Assembly (NCBI GenBank): GCA_023630585.1
Contig: CM042565.1
Coordinates: 10,730,013-10,794,012, forward strand
DNA length: 64,000 nucleotides
Origin: Cranoglanis bouderius
Taxonomy: Eukaryota > Chordata > Actinopteri > Siluriformes > Cranoglanididae
Reading direction: 5' to 3'
The translations under genes and the position numbers were made by a program. Within the stretch, counting starts at the first letter, position 1; every line of letters begins with the position of its first letter. Under the pieces are notes generated by a model. The model was not told the DNA's origin and made no database searches. It saw nothing but the letters and a program-made list of their open reading frames with translations. This document shows positions 13,000-44,479 of this stretch, in pieces.

Positions 13000-13420
13000 A
13001 CAGTGACTGTAGTTCTGGCTGGAAGGCAAATCACAGGCAAATCATAATATGTGTTATGTTATCATTTGTATAGTAACAGCTAATTCATGACACTCATGTA
13101 AACAGCTAAAAAAAAATGTGTGTAATTGTTGATATAGTCAAGCTTTGCGTGATGGGATTTTTGGAAGGAGACTCCAGTGTCAGCGCTTTGTAACAGTCAT
13201 TTGTAACACTACAAGCTATGTTTCGAGAGAACGTGACATAATTGATTGACACATGTTCCACAACATTAAATGTAGATATAACTGGATTTAAAAAAATCTG
13301 ACTTAGTTTTTCTTTAATAAATCAAATTGGTTAGTATTGGAAATTTGCTTTGGTGGACGAGGAATAAAACAACTTTGGTGTTGTTGATTAGTTTTCTATG
13401 ACCCAATGCATCTTCGTGTT
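13000..13420 (+). repeat. Dispersed repeat family R, copy 1
   Basis: Shares a characteristic block with later copies: 'ggagactccagtgtcagcgctttgtaac' (13,170-13,190) and 'gaggaataaaacaactttgg' near the end. Other copies lie at 26,455-27,045, 35,215-35,990, 61,815-61,985 and, reversed and short, near 22,370-22,440. It has no coding capacity and is probably a non-autonomous DNA transposon. Confidence 0.65.
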
Positions 13421-13575
13421 TTATTACTTACTTATCGCTCCCGTTTTTGGATATAGTGTTAATAAAATCATCCCCATCACTCTTCATCAACACAGTTAGC
13501 CCATCTTTCCAAGCATCGGCATTGAGCTAGCAATTTCATTTCTAATAATTCGTACATTTATTTTCCTAAGTGATA

Positions 13576-14065
13576 TACAGTACTGTGCAAAAGTTTTAGG
13601 TACCCCTTTTTTTGTTTTTAGAACAAACTTTGTTATAGATTTTTTTATTTTATGACTTCTACATTATCAAGTCAGTACAAAAAACATTTTAGATTCCCAA
13701 ATGTTAGTTTTCTAGCACAAAATTAAATGTTAATTTATTTTGTGCTACCCAGGCTGCTGGGTTTTGCTGCAAAAATAAGCAGCAAGTGTGAAAGTCAAAG
13801 TCTCCAGAAGAACTGTGGCTGGTTCTGCAAGATGCTCAATAAAACTTACCAGATAATTTCCTTATAAAACTGCACAAATTGTAGCAGAGACTACTATTTT
13901 AATGTTTTTGGCACACCAGATATTGACTTTGTTTCATTTACTACTGTTTACTGCTCTTTACACTATTTGTTTTTTATGTAGAAACATTTAATTTCATTAT
14001 TTTGAAGGCATCTTTGCATTACAGCATTTCTTTGCATGTGCCTAAAACTTTTGCACAGTACTGTA
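13576..14065. mobile_element. MITE with 25-bp terminal inverted repeats, family M1 copy 1
   Basis: The left end 'cagtactgtgcaaaagtttt' is matched by the right end 'aaaacttttgcacagtactg'. The element is flanked by TA on both sides, as expected for the Tc1/mariner target site. It is about 490 bp with no transposase. Further copies are at 16,925-17,466, 37,505-37,735 (left part only) and 62,753-62,898 (reversed, one end). Confidence 0.9.
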
Positions 14066-14829
14066 CATACATTAAAAGGAATATTTTATCACCCTCACGA
14101 ACAATACCTTCATAACACATGCTGTTTGTCTCCCTTACAAGTATATAATGGTGAATTAACTGTATAGCTATATATCTGGTTATAGGAAAACCGATTGCCT
14201 TATTGACCTTGAGCTTTAGGGAGTATTTTCAAATAACTACTTTATTATCTTGTGTTAACAATCAAAGGTCTTTATTTAAATGAAACTGCACCTACTATAT
14301 GAATTTAGTAAATATTTAGTAAAACTAATTTTACTAAATAAATACTAAGTTTTTCTCCCTTGTATGTTGTTAATAGCAAACCTGTAGGAAATCTGCCAAT
14401 AGCGCTAAAAACCGGCACAAAGATTAGATGAATTGTGTTATATACTTTGAGATTGGCGTTTCAAGCACTGCACATTCATTTTCAAACCGACACTATTAAA
14501 TGACATTAATAATAGTTTTTCTTATATGTTCTTATAAAAATGTAAAACCACTCTTCTGACAGCCAACAATAAATGGTTACCTCATATCCAGTATAAAAAG
14601 TTGTACTAATAAAGATGAGGATAGGAAAAACAACAGCTTCATAACCACTATGCATACAAACATCCAATTAATTATTATTTCAACTGAGATATGAGACAAA
14701 GCTGGGATCATTTCCTAACCATGAACATCACGTTTTATATTAAAAGCATTAATTACGAGACATCAGACCATCATCAGTGTTTATCCATCGCACGCTCAGA
14801 AATAAATGTACCAAACACAAATCTGCATT
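14066..14829. other. Unassigned AT-rich stretch
   Basis: No gene is seen. Confidence 0.45.
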
Positions 14830-15268
14830 ATATGGCCAAAAGTTTGTGGACGCCTGTTCCCACAAAGTTTGAATCATATAATTGTCTCAAATGTCTTTGC
14901 AGGTTTCATTCCCTTCACTGGAACCAAGAGGCCCAAACCTGTTCCAGCATGACAGTGCCCCGGTGTACAAAGCAAGCTCCATGAATACATGGTCTGCCAA
15001 GGACGCAGTGGAAGAACTCAAGTGGCCTGCACAAAGCCCTGACCTCAACCTCATTGAACACCTTTGGAATGAACTAGAATGCCGACTAAGTGCCCCAGAC
15101 CTCCTCACCCAACATCAGTCCCTGTCCCCAGTAATGCTCTTGTGGCTGAATGAGGAATGAGCACAAATCCCCTCAATCACACTCCAAATTCTAGTGGAAA
15201 GCCTTCCCAGATGAGTGGAGGTTAATATAAGAGCAAAGACACATGTGTCCAAATACTTTTGGCCATAC
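14830..15268 (+). mobile_element. Internally deleted Tc1 element (family T2)
   Basis: Ends 'tatggccaaaagtttgtgga' and 'tccaaatacttttggccata' are inverted. The plus strand still encodes the C-terminal catalytic part of a Tc1 transposase: LFQHDSAPVYKAS with the second Asp, and WPAQSPDLNLIEHLWNE with the catalytic Glu. The DNA-binding half is missing. A related 3' fragment lies at 38,918-39,115. Confidence 0.88.
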
Positions 15269-15423
15269 AGTGTCATTTTCTTTGTCGTTGAGGTGTTTCC
15301 TTTAGTCTTGCACCATGGAAAGTGCATTTTTTTAAAGTGCTTAAATGATTTGTAAAGGTGTGTAAACATGATGGTACCAAGCCAGCGACAAGATACAGGT
15401 ACTTTATTTCTATTATTGTTCGC

Positions 15424-15670
15424 TTCAATTCAATCCAATTTTATTTGTAAAGCACTTTTAACAACGGACATTCTCACAAAGTGGCTTTGCAGAAATATAT
15501 ACATTTTAAATTTACAAATGTATAAATGTATCCCTAATGAGCAAGCCAGAGGCGATGATGGCAAGGGAAAACTCCCTGAGATGACATGAGGAAGAAACCT
15601 TGAGAGGAACCAGACTCAAAAGAGAACCCATCCTCATCTGGGTGACACCGGATAGTGCGAGTACAAATAA
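15424..15670 (+). repeat. Dispersed repeat family Q, copy 1
   Basis: Begins 'ttcaattcaatccaatttta' and runs through 'aaactccctgagatgacatg' to 'cctcatctgggtgacaccgg'. The same text in the same orientation occurs at 18,390-18,645. No coding capacity. It may be a LINE or SINE 3' tail. Confidence 0.7.
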
Positions 15671-15866
15671 ATCCCTTCTATAACTGTGTGCTACATGGTC
15701 AAAAAGTGCAATTGTGTAACCAGGAATTTCATTATAGTTTTCACTATAATGAAGTCTATTTTGTTCACTGATGGAGACTTGCGTGCAAAACTGTTCGTGG
15801 CAATTGCAGTCCTAAAGCTTAGTCTAATGTTATTATTAAGTGAAGTTGGTCTGAACACTTGGAGCA

Positions 15867-15946
15867 GGTTTAACACAACACAGCACAACACAACACAGCA
15901 CAACACAACACAACACAACACAACACAACACAACACAACACAACAC
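15867..15946. repeat. (AACAC)n pentanucleotide microsatellite
   Basis: About 15 units of acaac, with two g interruptions near the start (acagcac). Confidence 0.9.
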
Positions 15947-15949
15947 CTT

Positions 15950-16470
15950 GCTCCTGCACAAATGAGCGCAAAACACGAGCATCTGCTGCAGGCGGAGCTG
16001 TCCTTTTAACACCCCGAGCAGGAGCATTAATCCCCGTCCTGCTGCTCTGCGACACACTAAACCCCCAAACCGCATCCACAGCAGAAACAAAGCCCTTCCC
16101 GAGGCTGTTTGGCTACCTTTCATCGACGTTATTATTATTATTATTTTAATATGTCTTTCATAACATTGCAACCATCGACGCGATCACTAAGCGAGTTTTT
16201 AAAACATCCACAGATTAGTCTTACCTGCTCAAGCCTCAAGCCTCGTGAACGCGTTTCTGTTTAAACCCGGACTCTCTCGGTGTTTTTGTGTAGTTTCGGT
16301 CGCTGTGTACGGTTCAGGTTTCTCTCTGACACTCTGGCCTCGGTGCTGAATGCTGAAGTGCTGGACAGCGGCAGTAAAGCGACTCCAGTCCCAAACGCTC
16401 CGCTGTTAACTCGGGCGGATTTTGTGCTGCCGTCTAGCGGCGCGGAGGTGAACTTTGCTGCTTAGTTTTC
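15950..16470 (-). promoter_or_regulatory. CpG-rich block; candidate promoter and noncoding first exon of a leftward gene
   Basis: The block is clearly richer in G+C and CpG than the DNA around it (gaacgcgtttc, gggcggatttt, agcggcgcgg). On the minus strand the sequence GAGCAG|GTAAGAC gives a strong splice donor at 16,225/16,224. That fits a noncoding first exon (roughly 16,225-16,460) whose gene continues to the left. No coding exon of that gene could be recognised between here and position 1, so it would have to start beyond the edge or be noncoding. A plus-strand promoter cannot be excluded. Confidence 0.4.
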
Positions 16471-16759
16471 TTGATACATGCTACAGTATGTGGAAATATT
16501 TTGTTTCTTATTCTCATTGCAACGTTATTGCTTAGGAAATTCATACTAATTCTTTTTTGGTTTGTTTGATTTTATACAAAGAGATCATACAAAGTCAAAC
16601 CCGGCCCCAAACTCTATTGGGAACTAGAAACTCTAGCAAAGATTAATACAGATTAAATAGGTCACACTGCACTTAGTCTAATGTCTAAAGTGGACCTAAA
16701 AAAATTCTGTTCGACCAATAACATCAACAACTCCTCCAATTTGTGTGCTAATGATATGC

Positions 16760-17571
<812 letters not shown>

Positions 17572-17693
17572 TGGTCCTTGGAAAGAGACATGGTTACAGT
17601 GTCAATTCTTCAGCTTGATAATGAGGAATTGCATATCATTAGCAAATTCTGTCAGTAGCTGAGTTTATGGCCCTGAGTTTAAGAAGCAATAAA

Positions 17694-17875
17694 TGTAATG
17701 GTAGCTTAGTGGTTAAGATGTTGGGCTACTTATCGGTAGGTCGTGAGTTCAAATCCCAGCACTGCCAAGCTACCACTGTTGGACCCTTGAGCAAGGCCCT
17801 CAACTGCTCAGATGTATAAATAAACTAAATGCAAGTCGCTCTGGATAAGGGCGTCTGCCAAATGCTGTAAATGTG
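17694..17875 (+). mobile_element. tRNA-derived SINE, family B-like with a conserved 3' tail
   Basis: tRNA-like head: 'tggtagcttagtggttaaga' and box B-like GAGTTCAAATCCC. The body is shared with the copy at 10,544. The 3' end reads 'tcgctctggataagggcgtc', a tail common in fish SINEs and their partner LINEs. Retroposed, not a working tRNA. Confidence 0.8.
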
Positions 17876-18389
17876 AAGGGGTATGTGTGGATTTTGTTTT
17901 CTTTTTTACACTGAATACGCAAGAATGTCACAACATTCTGTTTTAAGGTTATTACAGATACTTCTGCAACTCACTCCATTGTTACAGAGAACAAATGTGT
18001 GTTAAAATGCCCTTATATTGCTTTTCAAATGCTTTAATTTTGTACTACTGAATGAAACAATAGTTCATGGGCCTTTCCTACCATTTAAAAACGTCTGATT
18101 AGCGCCATCTGCTGTTGTAAAAGACAAAAGAAAGAGTGTTAGTCGAAGAAAAGAGAGAATTATGAAACCCAGACTATAACCGTAACACACTTTCATTTAA
18201 AATTAGGCACAAAAAGCATATATTTTTGTAATGACCGGGTTTTTTTTTTTGTTTGTTTCTTTTTAAATCATAGCTTTTTAATTTTAGTGAGGTTTTTATT
18301 TGTTTATTTTTAATAGTTTTTGTGAAATTTAAACTGGAAGTAATGCTAGACAAAGCTAGGTAATGTTTGCTAGCCAGCGTGATGTTTTC

Positions 18390-18645
18390 AAGTTCAAGTT
18401 CAGTTTATTTGTATAGCGCTTTTAACAATGGACATTGTCCCAAAGCAGCTTTACAGAAGTATATAAATTCAGGAAATAGATTTTAAATTTATGAATTTAT
18501 CCCCAATGAGCAAGCCAGCGGTGACGGTGGCAAGGAAAAACTCCCTGAGACGATATGAGGAAGAAACCTTGAGAGGAACCAGACTCAAAAGGGAACCCAT
18601 CCTCATCTGGGTAACACCGGATAGTGCGATTATAAATAAATGAAT
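18390..18645 (+). repeat. Dispersed repeat family Q, copy 2
   Basis: Same body as 15,424-15,670, starting 'gttcagtttatttgtatagc' and ending 'catctgggtaacaccggata'. Confidence 0.7.
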
Positions 18646-20365
18646 CTCTTCTATAAAAGTATAATGTTTTCACTAGGTAACCTATATAGCTTCATTTCTT
18701 CTTGTTTTTTTTTTTTTAGTTTTTTTTTTTTTAGTGTGGTTTACTTGACAGTGACCTACATTTTCTGTCACTGTTGCTATTATTGCTCATTTAAGCAGCT
18801 TGTTCTTGTGTAATCTTTCTTTCATTTTTAGAAGTTTCTTATTGTGTAACTTGTATGTCCATTTTAGCAACTTCTTGTTGTGTAATCCAATATCTTATAT
18901 GTTCTCATGTGGACTGAACAGATTGCTTTAATAAGCACATTTTTACCAATTATTTTTATTTATTTTTTTTTTAGTATTTTGACTCTTTCAAATTTATGCA
19001 TGTATATTTGACAATAAAAGATTTCAACCAACAATATAAGTGTAAAATGGCAGCAGTGGTTCTTCACCCTGGTTCATTTCATTGTGATTGATTACAGTAA
19101 CTACCTAGTAACTCACTCTGCTGCCAGTACCTTATTGTAAATTTTAAGTAATTTTTCATTGTGATGTCCCAGCATTTAAATAAAAGTAAACAGAAATACA
19201 GAAATAATAATCATTCCGCAAAGGCAAATGGGGCTTTATTTTAAAGAGCAACATTGTTATACATTTGCACCACATTAATAACCTGAGACCGTAAAAGCTT
19301 GGTTAAATACAATTGTAACAATCATAAAAAGGCACAAAAATGTAGTCCCACTTAAAAGACTGAACATGAATACAAATATTATTTCCCATCTGCAGAGAAG
19401 AAACAGGAAATGAAGCCAGAAAACAGCAGGCAGATTAAATCAACTGCAGCGAAATGAAGAAAAAGCCAAACCTATACAAAGTTCCTGTTTTAATAATCAC
19501 TAACCAGTTAAAAGCTTTTGTCGTTGATGATACTGTATTTTAATAAAGGCTTAGCTTCTTTTAAAGTAGCTGCTACATTCTCAGGCCAAGTTTCCTGAAA
19601 TTGTCATTATGAGGTCATTGTAAGGTGGTAAAGCAAGTACACTTTTGTCTTTTCTTATAGGAATAGTTGAGGAAGAAATAGAATTTACACAAATTCATTC
19701 AAAAGTAGCCAATCAGTCAAGACATCAGTGAATGCATATTTAGTGTACAAATGCTTCCGGCTAATATTGCCTTTCAATTTGTACAGAAACAACCGAATAA
19801 AAAGAATTGTGTACTTAAAATTTGATGCTCCTGGGTTCATAATGGCCCCCACTATTTTCAGGAAAATTATGTATTTTTATTTATTTAGATAATGGTAAGT
19901 AATAGGAATTAGAGATTTAACATGTCTTGTTTATTTCAACATGCAGCTTAAATGATGCTAATTGGTAGGCATAAGCCTTCACATCTTGTTAGCAAAATTA
20001 GCCTATTGAAGCAAAACTCAGTCTTGACTGACAGACTATATTTTTGTAGATAAGAATTTGTGTATATTCAATTTTTCTCCAAAGGAAAGCAAATATGGTT
20101 TGGGGAAACCCCCATGATCAAATTAACCTGTTGGTAAGTTTAATAAAGCATGATCTATGTTCTATGCTGACTACTAATAACAAAAGGCAAACTGTAGATT
20201 ATAAACCCTGAAAATTATGAGTAGTATGTTACTGCAGTTTTGAATTTGATCTGAATTGTACTGAATGATGTATTAATTAAAGACAAATACAAATACACGA
20301 TTTCTGAATGTTAAAACAACCATGCTGATAGAAAGGCTACAGTAACTAAAATATTACAAAAGCAT
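18646..20365. other. AT-rich stretch; may contain the mlxipl 3' untranslated region
   Basis: No coding exon is seen. On the minus strand, in mlxipl sense, AATAAA occurs at 19,240-19,235. If used, the 3' UTR of mlxipl would be about 1.85 kb and would contain a Tc1 fragment (20,366-20,830). Confidence 0.35.
19235..19240 (-). terminator. Candidate polyadenylation signal AATAAA for mlxipl
   Basis: tttatt on the plus strand reads AATAAA in mlxipl sense. It is the first canonical hexamer I noticed in nonrepeat sequence below the stop codon. Only the hexamer supports it. Confidence 0.3.
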
Positions 20366-20830
20366 CATGAGTTTGATGTCTTGTGCATTCTGAGATGCTT
20401 TTCTGCTCACTACAGTTGTAAAGAGTGGCTATTTGAGTTATTGTAGCCTTCGTGTCAGCTCAAACCAGTCTGGTCATTCCCCTCTGACCTCTCTCATCAA
20501 CAAAGTGTTTGTGTCTGCAGAACTGCCACTCACTGGATGTTTTTTTTGTTTTCACACCCTTCTGTGTAAACTCTAGAGAGAAAAATCCCAAAAGATCAGC
20601 AGTTTTTACTACTCATTCCAGCCTGTTTGGCATCAGCAACCATGGCACAGTCACTGAGATCACATATTTCCCCAGTCTGATGTTTTATGTGATCAGTAAC
20701 TAAAGCTCTTGACCTTGATTTTATGCATTGCATCTTGATTTTATGCATTGCATCGCTACCACATGATTGGATACTCAGATGAATGCGCAGGTGTACAGGT
20801 GTTCCTAATAAAGTGCCCAGTGAGTGTATA
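20366..20830 (-). mobile_element. Truncated Tc1 element, family T1
   Basis: Matches the right half of the copy at 5,165-6,340, from 'gatgtcttgtgcattctgag' to the terminus 'caggtgtacaggtgttcctaataaag'. The C-terminal half of the transposase is absent. A 21-base segment (cttgattttatgcattgcatc) is duplicated in tandem at about 20,713-20,754. Confidence 0.85.
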
Positions 20831-20987
20831 TGTATATGAAGGCTGTATGTGCATGCTAGAGGTATTATATATGTTGTTTTGTGTATTTCTCTAATATCGA
20901 CTTTTAATAACCATTGTTATTTGGCTACAGTTTGTAGCCATAGGTTGATGTTATTAGTTCTATCAGTAGATGGCTACAGCTGTGAGA

Positions 20988-20989
20988 GT

Positions 20990-21085
<96 letters not shown>
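20988..21085. repeat. (GA)n microsatellite just after the mlxipl stop codon
   Basis: About 98 bp of almost perfect GA. In mlxipl mRNA sense it is a CU-repeat tract that starts nine bases after the TAA at 21,094. Confidence 0.95.
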
Positions 21086-21088
<3 letters not shown>

Positions 21089-21093
21089 CACGG

Positions 21094-39875
<18,782 letters not shown>

Positions 39876-40578
39876 CCTCGCTTTTGTATTATCTCTTACA
39901 CAATCGGTTATTTAATTCCTCAAACAGCCATTAGGAGTGAAGGTGCCGTTAGAAGTGACGGGTCTGCGTACAGGGTCACGCCTCGCACGCGCAGTAACGC
40001 CAGATCGCATGTCGTGTCTCCGAGTCAAAGGTCATAAAAGTTGGCCGGAGGATCCTCGAGGAGCTTTTGGACATGAAGGCACTGTTGCTTTTAAAATGGG
40101 AGCTTTTAAAAAACGAGCCCAAACCCGCTTGCATAATGTAAACCGTAACCTCTGTCCCGGTCAACCAGCTGGACTTTATTGACATGATCACTTTTAAAGG
40201 TGCACTGTATCCAAAAATCATTTTACAGCATACTTAAGTGGGCATAACCAACAAGCTAACTGCCACACGCTTTCCATGGTAGCAATGAGGAAGGATCAAA
40301 GTGCTTCATTAAAAAAAAAAAGTTTTCAAAAGTATTATTGTTAATATTATAATAATAACATTACAATTATTATTGTAATAATACTAATAATATGTTATTA
40401 TTATTATGATTATTATTAGTAGTAGTAATAGTAGTAGTAGTATAGCAGTGTTGTAGTGTTGATTCTAAAACTAGTCTTTAACTAAAAGACACTTCCAACA
40501 GCATATCTGTGACAAGTGATTGAAATAAAAATATTTTAGGATTCTTCTTTGTTTGTGGGCAAGGTGAAATGAATATTA
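39876..40578 (-). promoter_or_regulatory. mlxipl 5' flank and probable promoter, CpG-rich
   Basis: Sequence upstream of the mlxipl ATG. CpG density is high across exon 1 and to about 40,060 (cctcgcacgcgcagtaacgc, gaggatcctcgaggagc). No TATA box at a plausible distance was recognised. A TTATT/ATA-rich stretch follows at 40,330-40,450. Confidence 0.5.
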
Positions 40579-41998
40579 CACTGGATATAAAAATTCTACA
40601 CACCCCTGTTAAAATGGCAGGTTTTTGTAAAAAAAAAAAAAATGAAGCCAAGATAAATCATTCATTTTCTACCTTTATTCTACCTTTATTCTTGCCCCTA
40701 ATTTATAACCTATATTAAAGTGAAAAACAACAAGAATCATTTTAATGGGGAAAATGAAAAATAAACAAATGTACAATAACCTGGTTGCATAAGTGTGCAC
40801 ACCCCTAAAGTAATATTTAGTTGAAGCACCTTTAGACTTTATCACAGCCTTCTTTTTGGGTAAGAGTCTATTAGTTTGGCACATCTTGACTTAACAATAT
40901 TTTGCCATTCTTCCTTGCAAAAGCATTCTAAGTCTGTCCAATTGTAAGGGCATCTCCTGTGCACAGTCCTCTTCAGGTCACCCCACAGATTTTTGATTGG
41001 ATCTGGGCCATTCCAAAACCTTGATCTTGTTTTGGTGAAGTCGTTGTCATGCTGAAAGGTGAAATTCCTCTTCATCTTAAGTGTTTCAGCAGAAGCCTTA
41101 ATGGATGGGAGCTGGTCATTGACAAAGCAAGCATATTTTTCACATTGGTCATGGGTCACATCTACATCAGGGCATGTCATATGCTCTTTCATCTTTCAGT
41201 TTGCTCATCATGCTGCACAAGTTTCACTGTGTGTTAAATGATCACATTAGCATGATTTAAATCGAGTGATGTATTAAGGTAGGGGGACTTGACCAGGAAA
41301 GGCTTGTTTATTAGCATATTAGTCAATTCAGATGTGTTATTAGAAACCTAGGTTTGAACTGATCACAATTTGTCTGCACAGTTACCAGAGCATTGATCTC
41401 ATTTGTAGAAACTGCAGTTATGTTCTTGATGTGCTATTTTTGGTTATGACAGTGCTACTAGTCAGTGTCTTCACAGGCGTCTTCAACCTAGGCTAAAGAC
41501 CCTGCATATTTCAAAATGGTTTTGAAAAAATAGTTATGGCCCAGGATATTATAGGGAATTTTTGACAGGCTTAAAGTGTTTGGTGTACTGAGATATAGAA
41601 TAGTGATAACAGTGATCAGTATTCTATTCTGGATAAATGAAACAGATCAAGGCCATAGTAGCAGGATGATTATCACTGACTGACTCAGCAGCTGTAAGTA
41701 AGAACAAATATCTGGAACCGAAAAACATGCATAATCATTCTCAGTGTAGAACTGTACCACTGTCTCTCACTCACATTGGTAGTAACCACATCGTTTCCCT
41801 TCTCATTTGCATACAGTTAAATTCCGCTCAACTTTTTTGCCAGCTCAATTTGAAACTAGATGACTTCTTGCTTGTTTTTTATTTAATTTTATATGTTGTA
41901 ATTTCACATTGCAGGTGGAAAAGGTTCTGACATGTTTTATCTTGGTTTCATTTTTCCATCACAAAAACCTGCCATTTTAACCCTGGTGTATTTTTTCC
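40579..41998 (-). mobile_element. Tc1/mariner element, about 1.4 kb, inactive (family T3)
   Basis: Terminal inverted repeats: 'cacccctgttaaaatggcag' on the left and 'ctgccattttaaccctggtg' on the right. The minus strand keeps a transposase C-terminus with FTFQHDND (second Asp). The block normally ending PIENLW reads DPIKNLW, so the catalytic Glu is replaced by Lys. The coding region is also interrupted. First of three different Tc1 elements between mlxipl and rpain. Confidence 0.85.
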
Positions 41999-42117
41999 AA
42001 AGAACTTTCATTTTAAAGAGAATAAGTTGCCAAATAACTAAACTATCTATTGTTAACATAGCACCTTGCAGGTAATAATAAAGTATTAAATATAATTGCG
42101 TAAGATTCAACACCTCC

Positions 42118-42118
<1 letters not shown>

Positions 42119-42189
<71 letters not shown>
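42119..42189. repeat. (AT)n-(AC)n compound microsatellite
   Basis: Abuts the left terminus of the Tc1 element that starts at 42,190. Confidence 0.95.
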
Positions 42190-42193
<4 letters not shown>

Positions 42194-43412
42194 GGGGGAA
42201 AAAAGTATTTGATCCCCTATCATTCAGCAAGATTTCTGGCTCCCAAGTATCTTTTACACAGGTAACGAGCTGAGATTAGGAGCACTCCCTTTAAGAGAGT
42301 GCTCCTAATCTCAGTTTGTTACCTGTAAAAAGACACCTGTCCACAGAAGCAATCAATCAATCACATTCCAAACTCTCCACCATGGCCAAGACCAAAGAGC
42401 TGTCCAAGGATGTCAGGGACAAGATTGTAGACCTACACAAGGCTGGAATGGGCTACAAGACCATCGCCAAGCAGCTTGGTGAAAAGGTGACAACAGTTGG
42501 TGCGATTATTCGCAAATGGAAGAAACTGTCAGTCTCCCTCGGTCTGGGGCTCCATGCAAGATCTCACCTCGTGGAGTTTCAGTGATCATGAGAACGGTGA
42601 GGAATCAGCCCAGAGCTACATGGGAGGATCTTGTTAATGATCTCAAGGCAGCTGGGACCATAGTCACCAAGAAAACAATTGGTAACACACTACGCCATGA
42701 AGGACTGAAATCCTGCAGCACCCGCAAGGTCCCCCTGCTCAAGAAAGCACATGTACAGGCCCGTCTGAAGTTTGCCTGAATGATTCAGAGGAGAACTGGG
42801 TGAAAGTGTTGTGGTCAGGTGTGGTCAGATCTCTTTGGTATCAAGTCAACTCGCCGTGTATGGAGGAGGAGGAATGCTGCCTATGACCTCAAGTCATAAC
42901 ACCATCCCCACCGTCAAACATGGAGGTGGGAACATTATGCTTTGGGGGTGTTTTTCTGCTAAGGGGACAGGACAACTGCACTGCATCAATGGGATGATGG
43001 ACGGGGCCATGTACCATCAAATCTTGGGTGAGAACCTCCTTCCCTCAGCCATGGCATTGAAAATGACCTTAATGACTTGGAGAGGATCTGCAAAAAGGAG
43101 TGGGACAAAATCCTTCCTGAGATGTGTGCAAACCTGGTGGCCAACTACAAGAAACGTCTGACCTCTGTGATTGCCAACAAGGGTTTTGCCACCACGTACT
43201 AAGTCAAAGGGATCAAATACTTATTTCCCTCATTAAAATGCAAATCAATTTATAACTTTTTTGAAATATGTTTTTCTGGATTTTTTTTTGTTGTTATTCT
43301 GTCTCTCACTGTTAAAATACACCTACCATTAAAATTATAGACTGATAATTTCTTTGTCAGTGGGCAAACGTACAAAATCAGCAGGGGATCAAATACTTTT
43401 TTCCCCCACTGT
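42190..43412 (+). mobile_element. Tc1 element with near-perfect 30-bp ends, deleted transposase (family T4)
   Basis: Ends 'cagtgggggaaaaaagtatt' and 'aatacttttttcccccactg' are near-perfect inverted copies. The plus strand encodes a helix-turn-helix N-terminus (MAKTKELSKDVRDKIVDLHK, then GYKTIAKQLG). It shifts frame near 42,525, runs to RLKFA and a stop, then resumes with HGGGNIMLWGCFSAKGTGQL. The part that should carry the DNA-binding/catalytic QQDNDPKH block and the following Glu is missing after ENLLPSAMALK. Near the 5' end an internal palindrome (42,261-42,323) has about 27-base arms. Confidence 0.9.
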
Positions 43413-44200
43413 ATATATAAATCTACATCAAATCAATATTTGGTGTGACCACCCTTTGCCTTCAAAACTGCATCAATTCTTCTATGTACACTTGCACAAA
43501 GTCAGGGATTTTGTAGGCATATACTCAGGTGTATGATTAAACAATTATAAACAAACAGGTGCTAATGATCATCAATTGAACATGTAGGTTTCCAGATGTG
43601 CTGTCCAAGCTCTTTTGAAGAAGCACAAAGAAACGGGCAACGTTGAGGACTGTAGATGCAGTGGTCGGCCAAAAATCTTACTGCAGCAGATGAAAGACAC
43701 ATCAGGCTTACTTCCCTTCACAATCAGAAGATGTCCAGCAGTGCCATCAGCTCAGACCTGGCAGAAACCAGTGGGACCCTGGTACACCCATCTACTGTCC
43801 AGAGAATCTAGTCAGAAGTGGCCTTTATGGAAGACTTGCGGATAAAAGCCATACCTCCGATGTGGAAACAAGGCCAAGCGACTTAACTATGGACGAAAAC
43901 GCAGGAACTGGGGTGCAGAAAAATGGCAGCAGGTGCTGTGGACTGATGAGTCAAAATTTGACATATTTGGCTGTAGCAGAAGGCAGTTTGTTTGCCAAAA
44001 GGCTGGAGAGCGGTACATGAATGAGTGTCTGCAGGCAACAGTGAAGCATGGTGGAGGTTCCTTGCAAGTTTGGGGCTGCATTTCTACAGTTGGGGATTTG
44101 GTCAGAATTAATGGTCTCCTCGATGCTGAGAAGTACAGAGTATTTATTAATTCATTTATTTATTGCATGTAACATTTGGAGCTTGTCGCATTCAGATATT
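43413..44200 (+). mobile_element. Truncated Tc1 element (family T5)
   Basis: Starts next to the preceding Tc1 with 'aatcaatatttggtgtgacc'. It contains fragments of a transposase middle: QQVLWTDESKFDIFG with the first catalytic Asp, then ATVKHGGGSLQVWGC. It breaks off after 'gatgctgagaagtacagagt', before the second Asp block. Frames are broken. Confidence 0.85.
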
Positions 44201-44369
44201 AAACACTTAAGGTAATAATAAGAAGAAATGGATTAAGATTAATGAGGTCAATAAGTGTTAATTAAGATCAATTAATATCAAGTGTGTTAAATTAGGAGTT
44301 TGTAAATGATGTAAAATGAATCAATGTGTCAACAAAAATCATGCTGTGCAGGTTTTCCTGGTATAATGC

Positions 44370-44397
<28 letters not shown>
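44370..44397. repeat. Poly(A) run
   Basis: About 28 consecutive A. Confidence 0.9.
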
Positions 44398-44400
<3 letters not shown>

Positions 44401-44479
44401 CAACGCACATTTACTTAGCTTATTTACTTAGCACTTTCATGCAGAGTGAAAATAACACTGTTAGATATTATTTAGCATG

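Noticed and set aside
14691..15160. Open frames as a small host gene
   Set aside because: QHDSAPVYKAS and SPDLNLIEHLW are Tc1 transposase motifs, and the segment has Tc1-like inverted ends.
40675..41241. Small genes between mlxipl and rpain
   Set aside because: The frames fall within a Tc1 element whose minus strand carries the transposase remnant.
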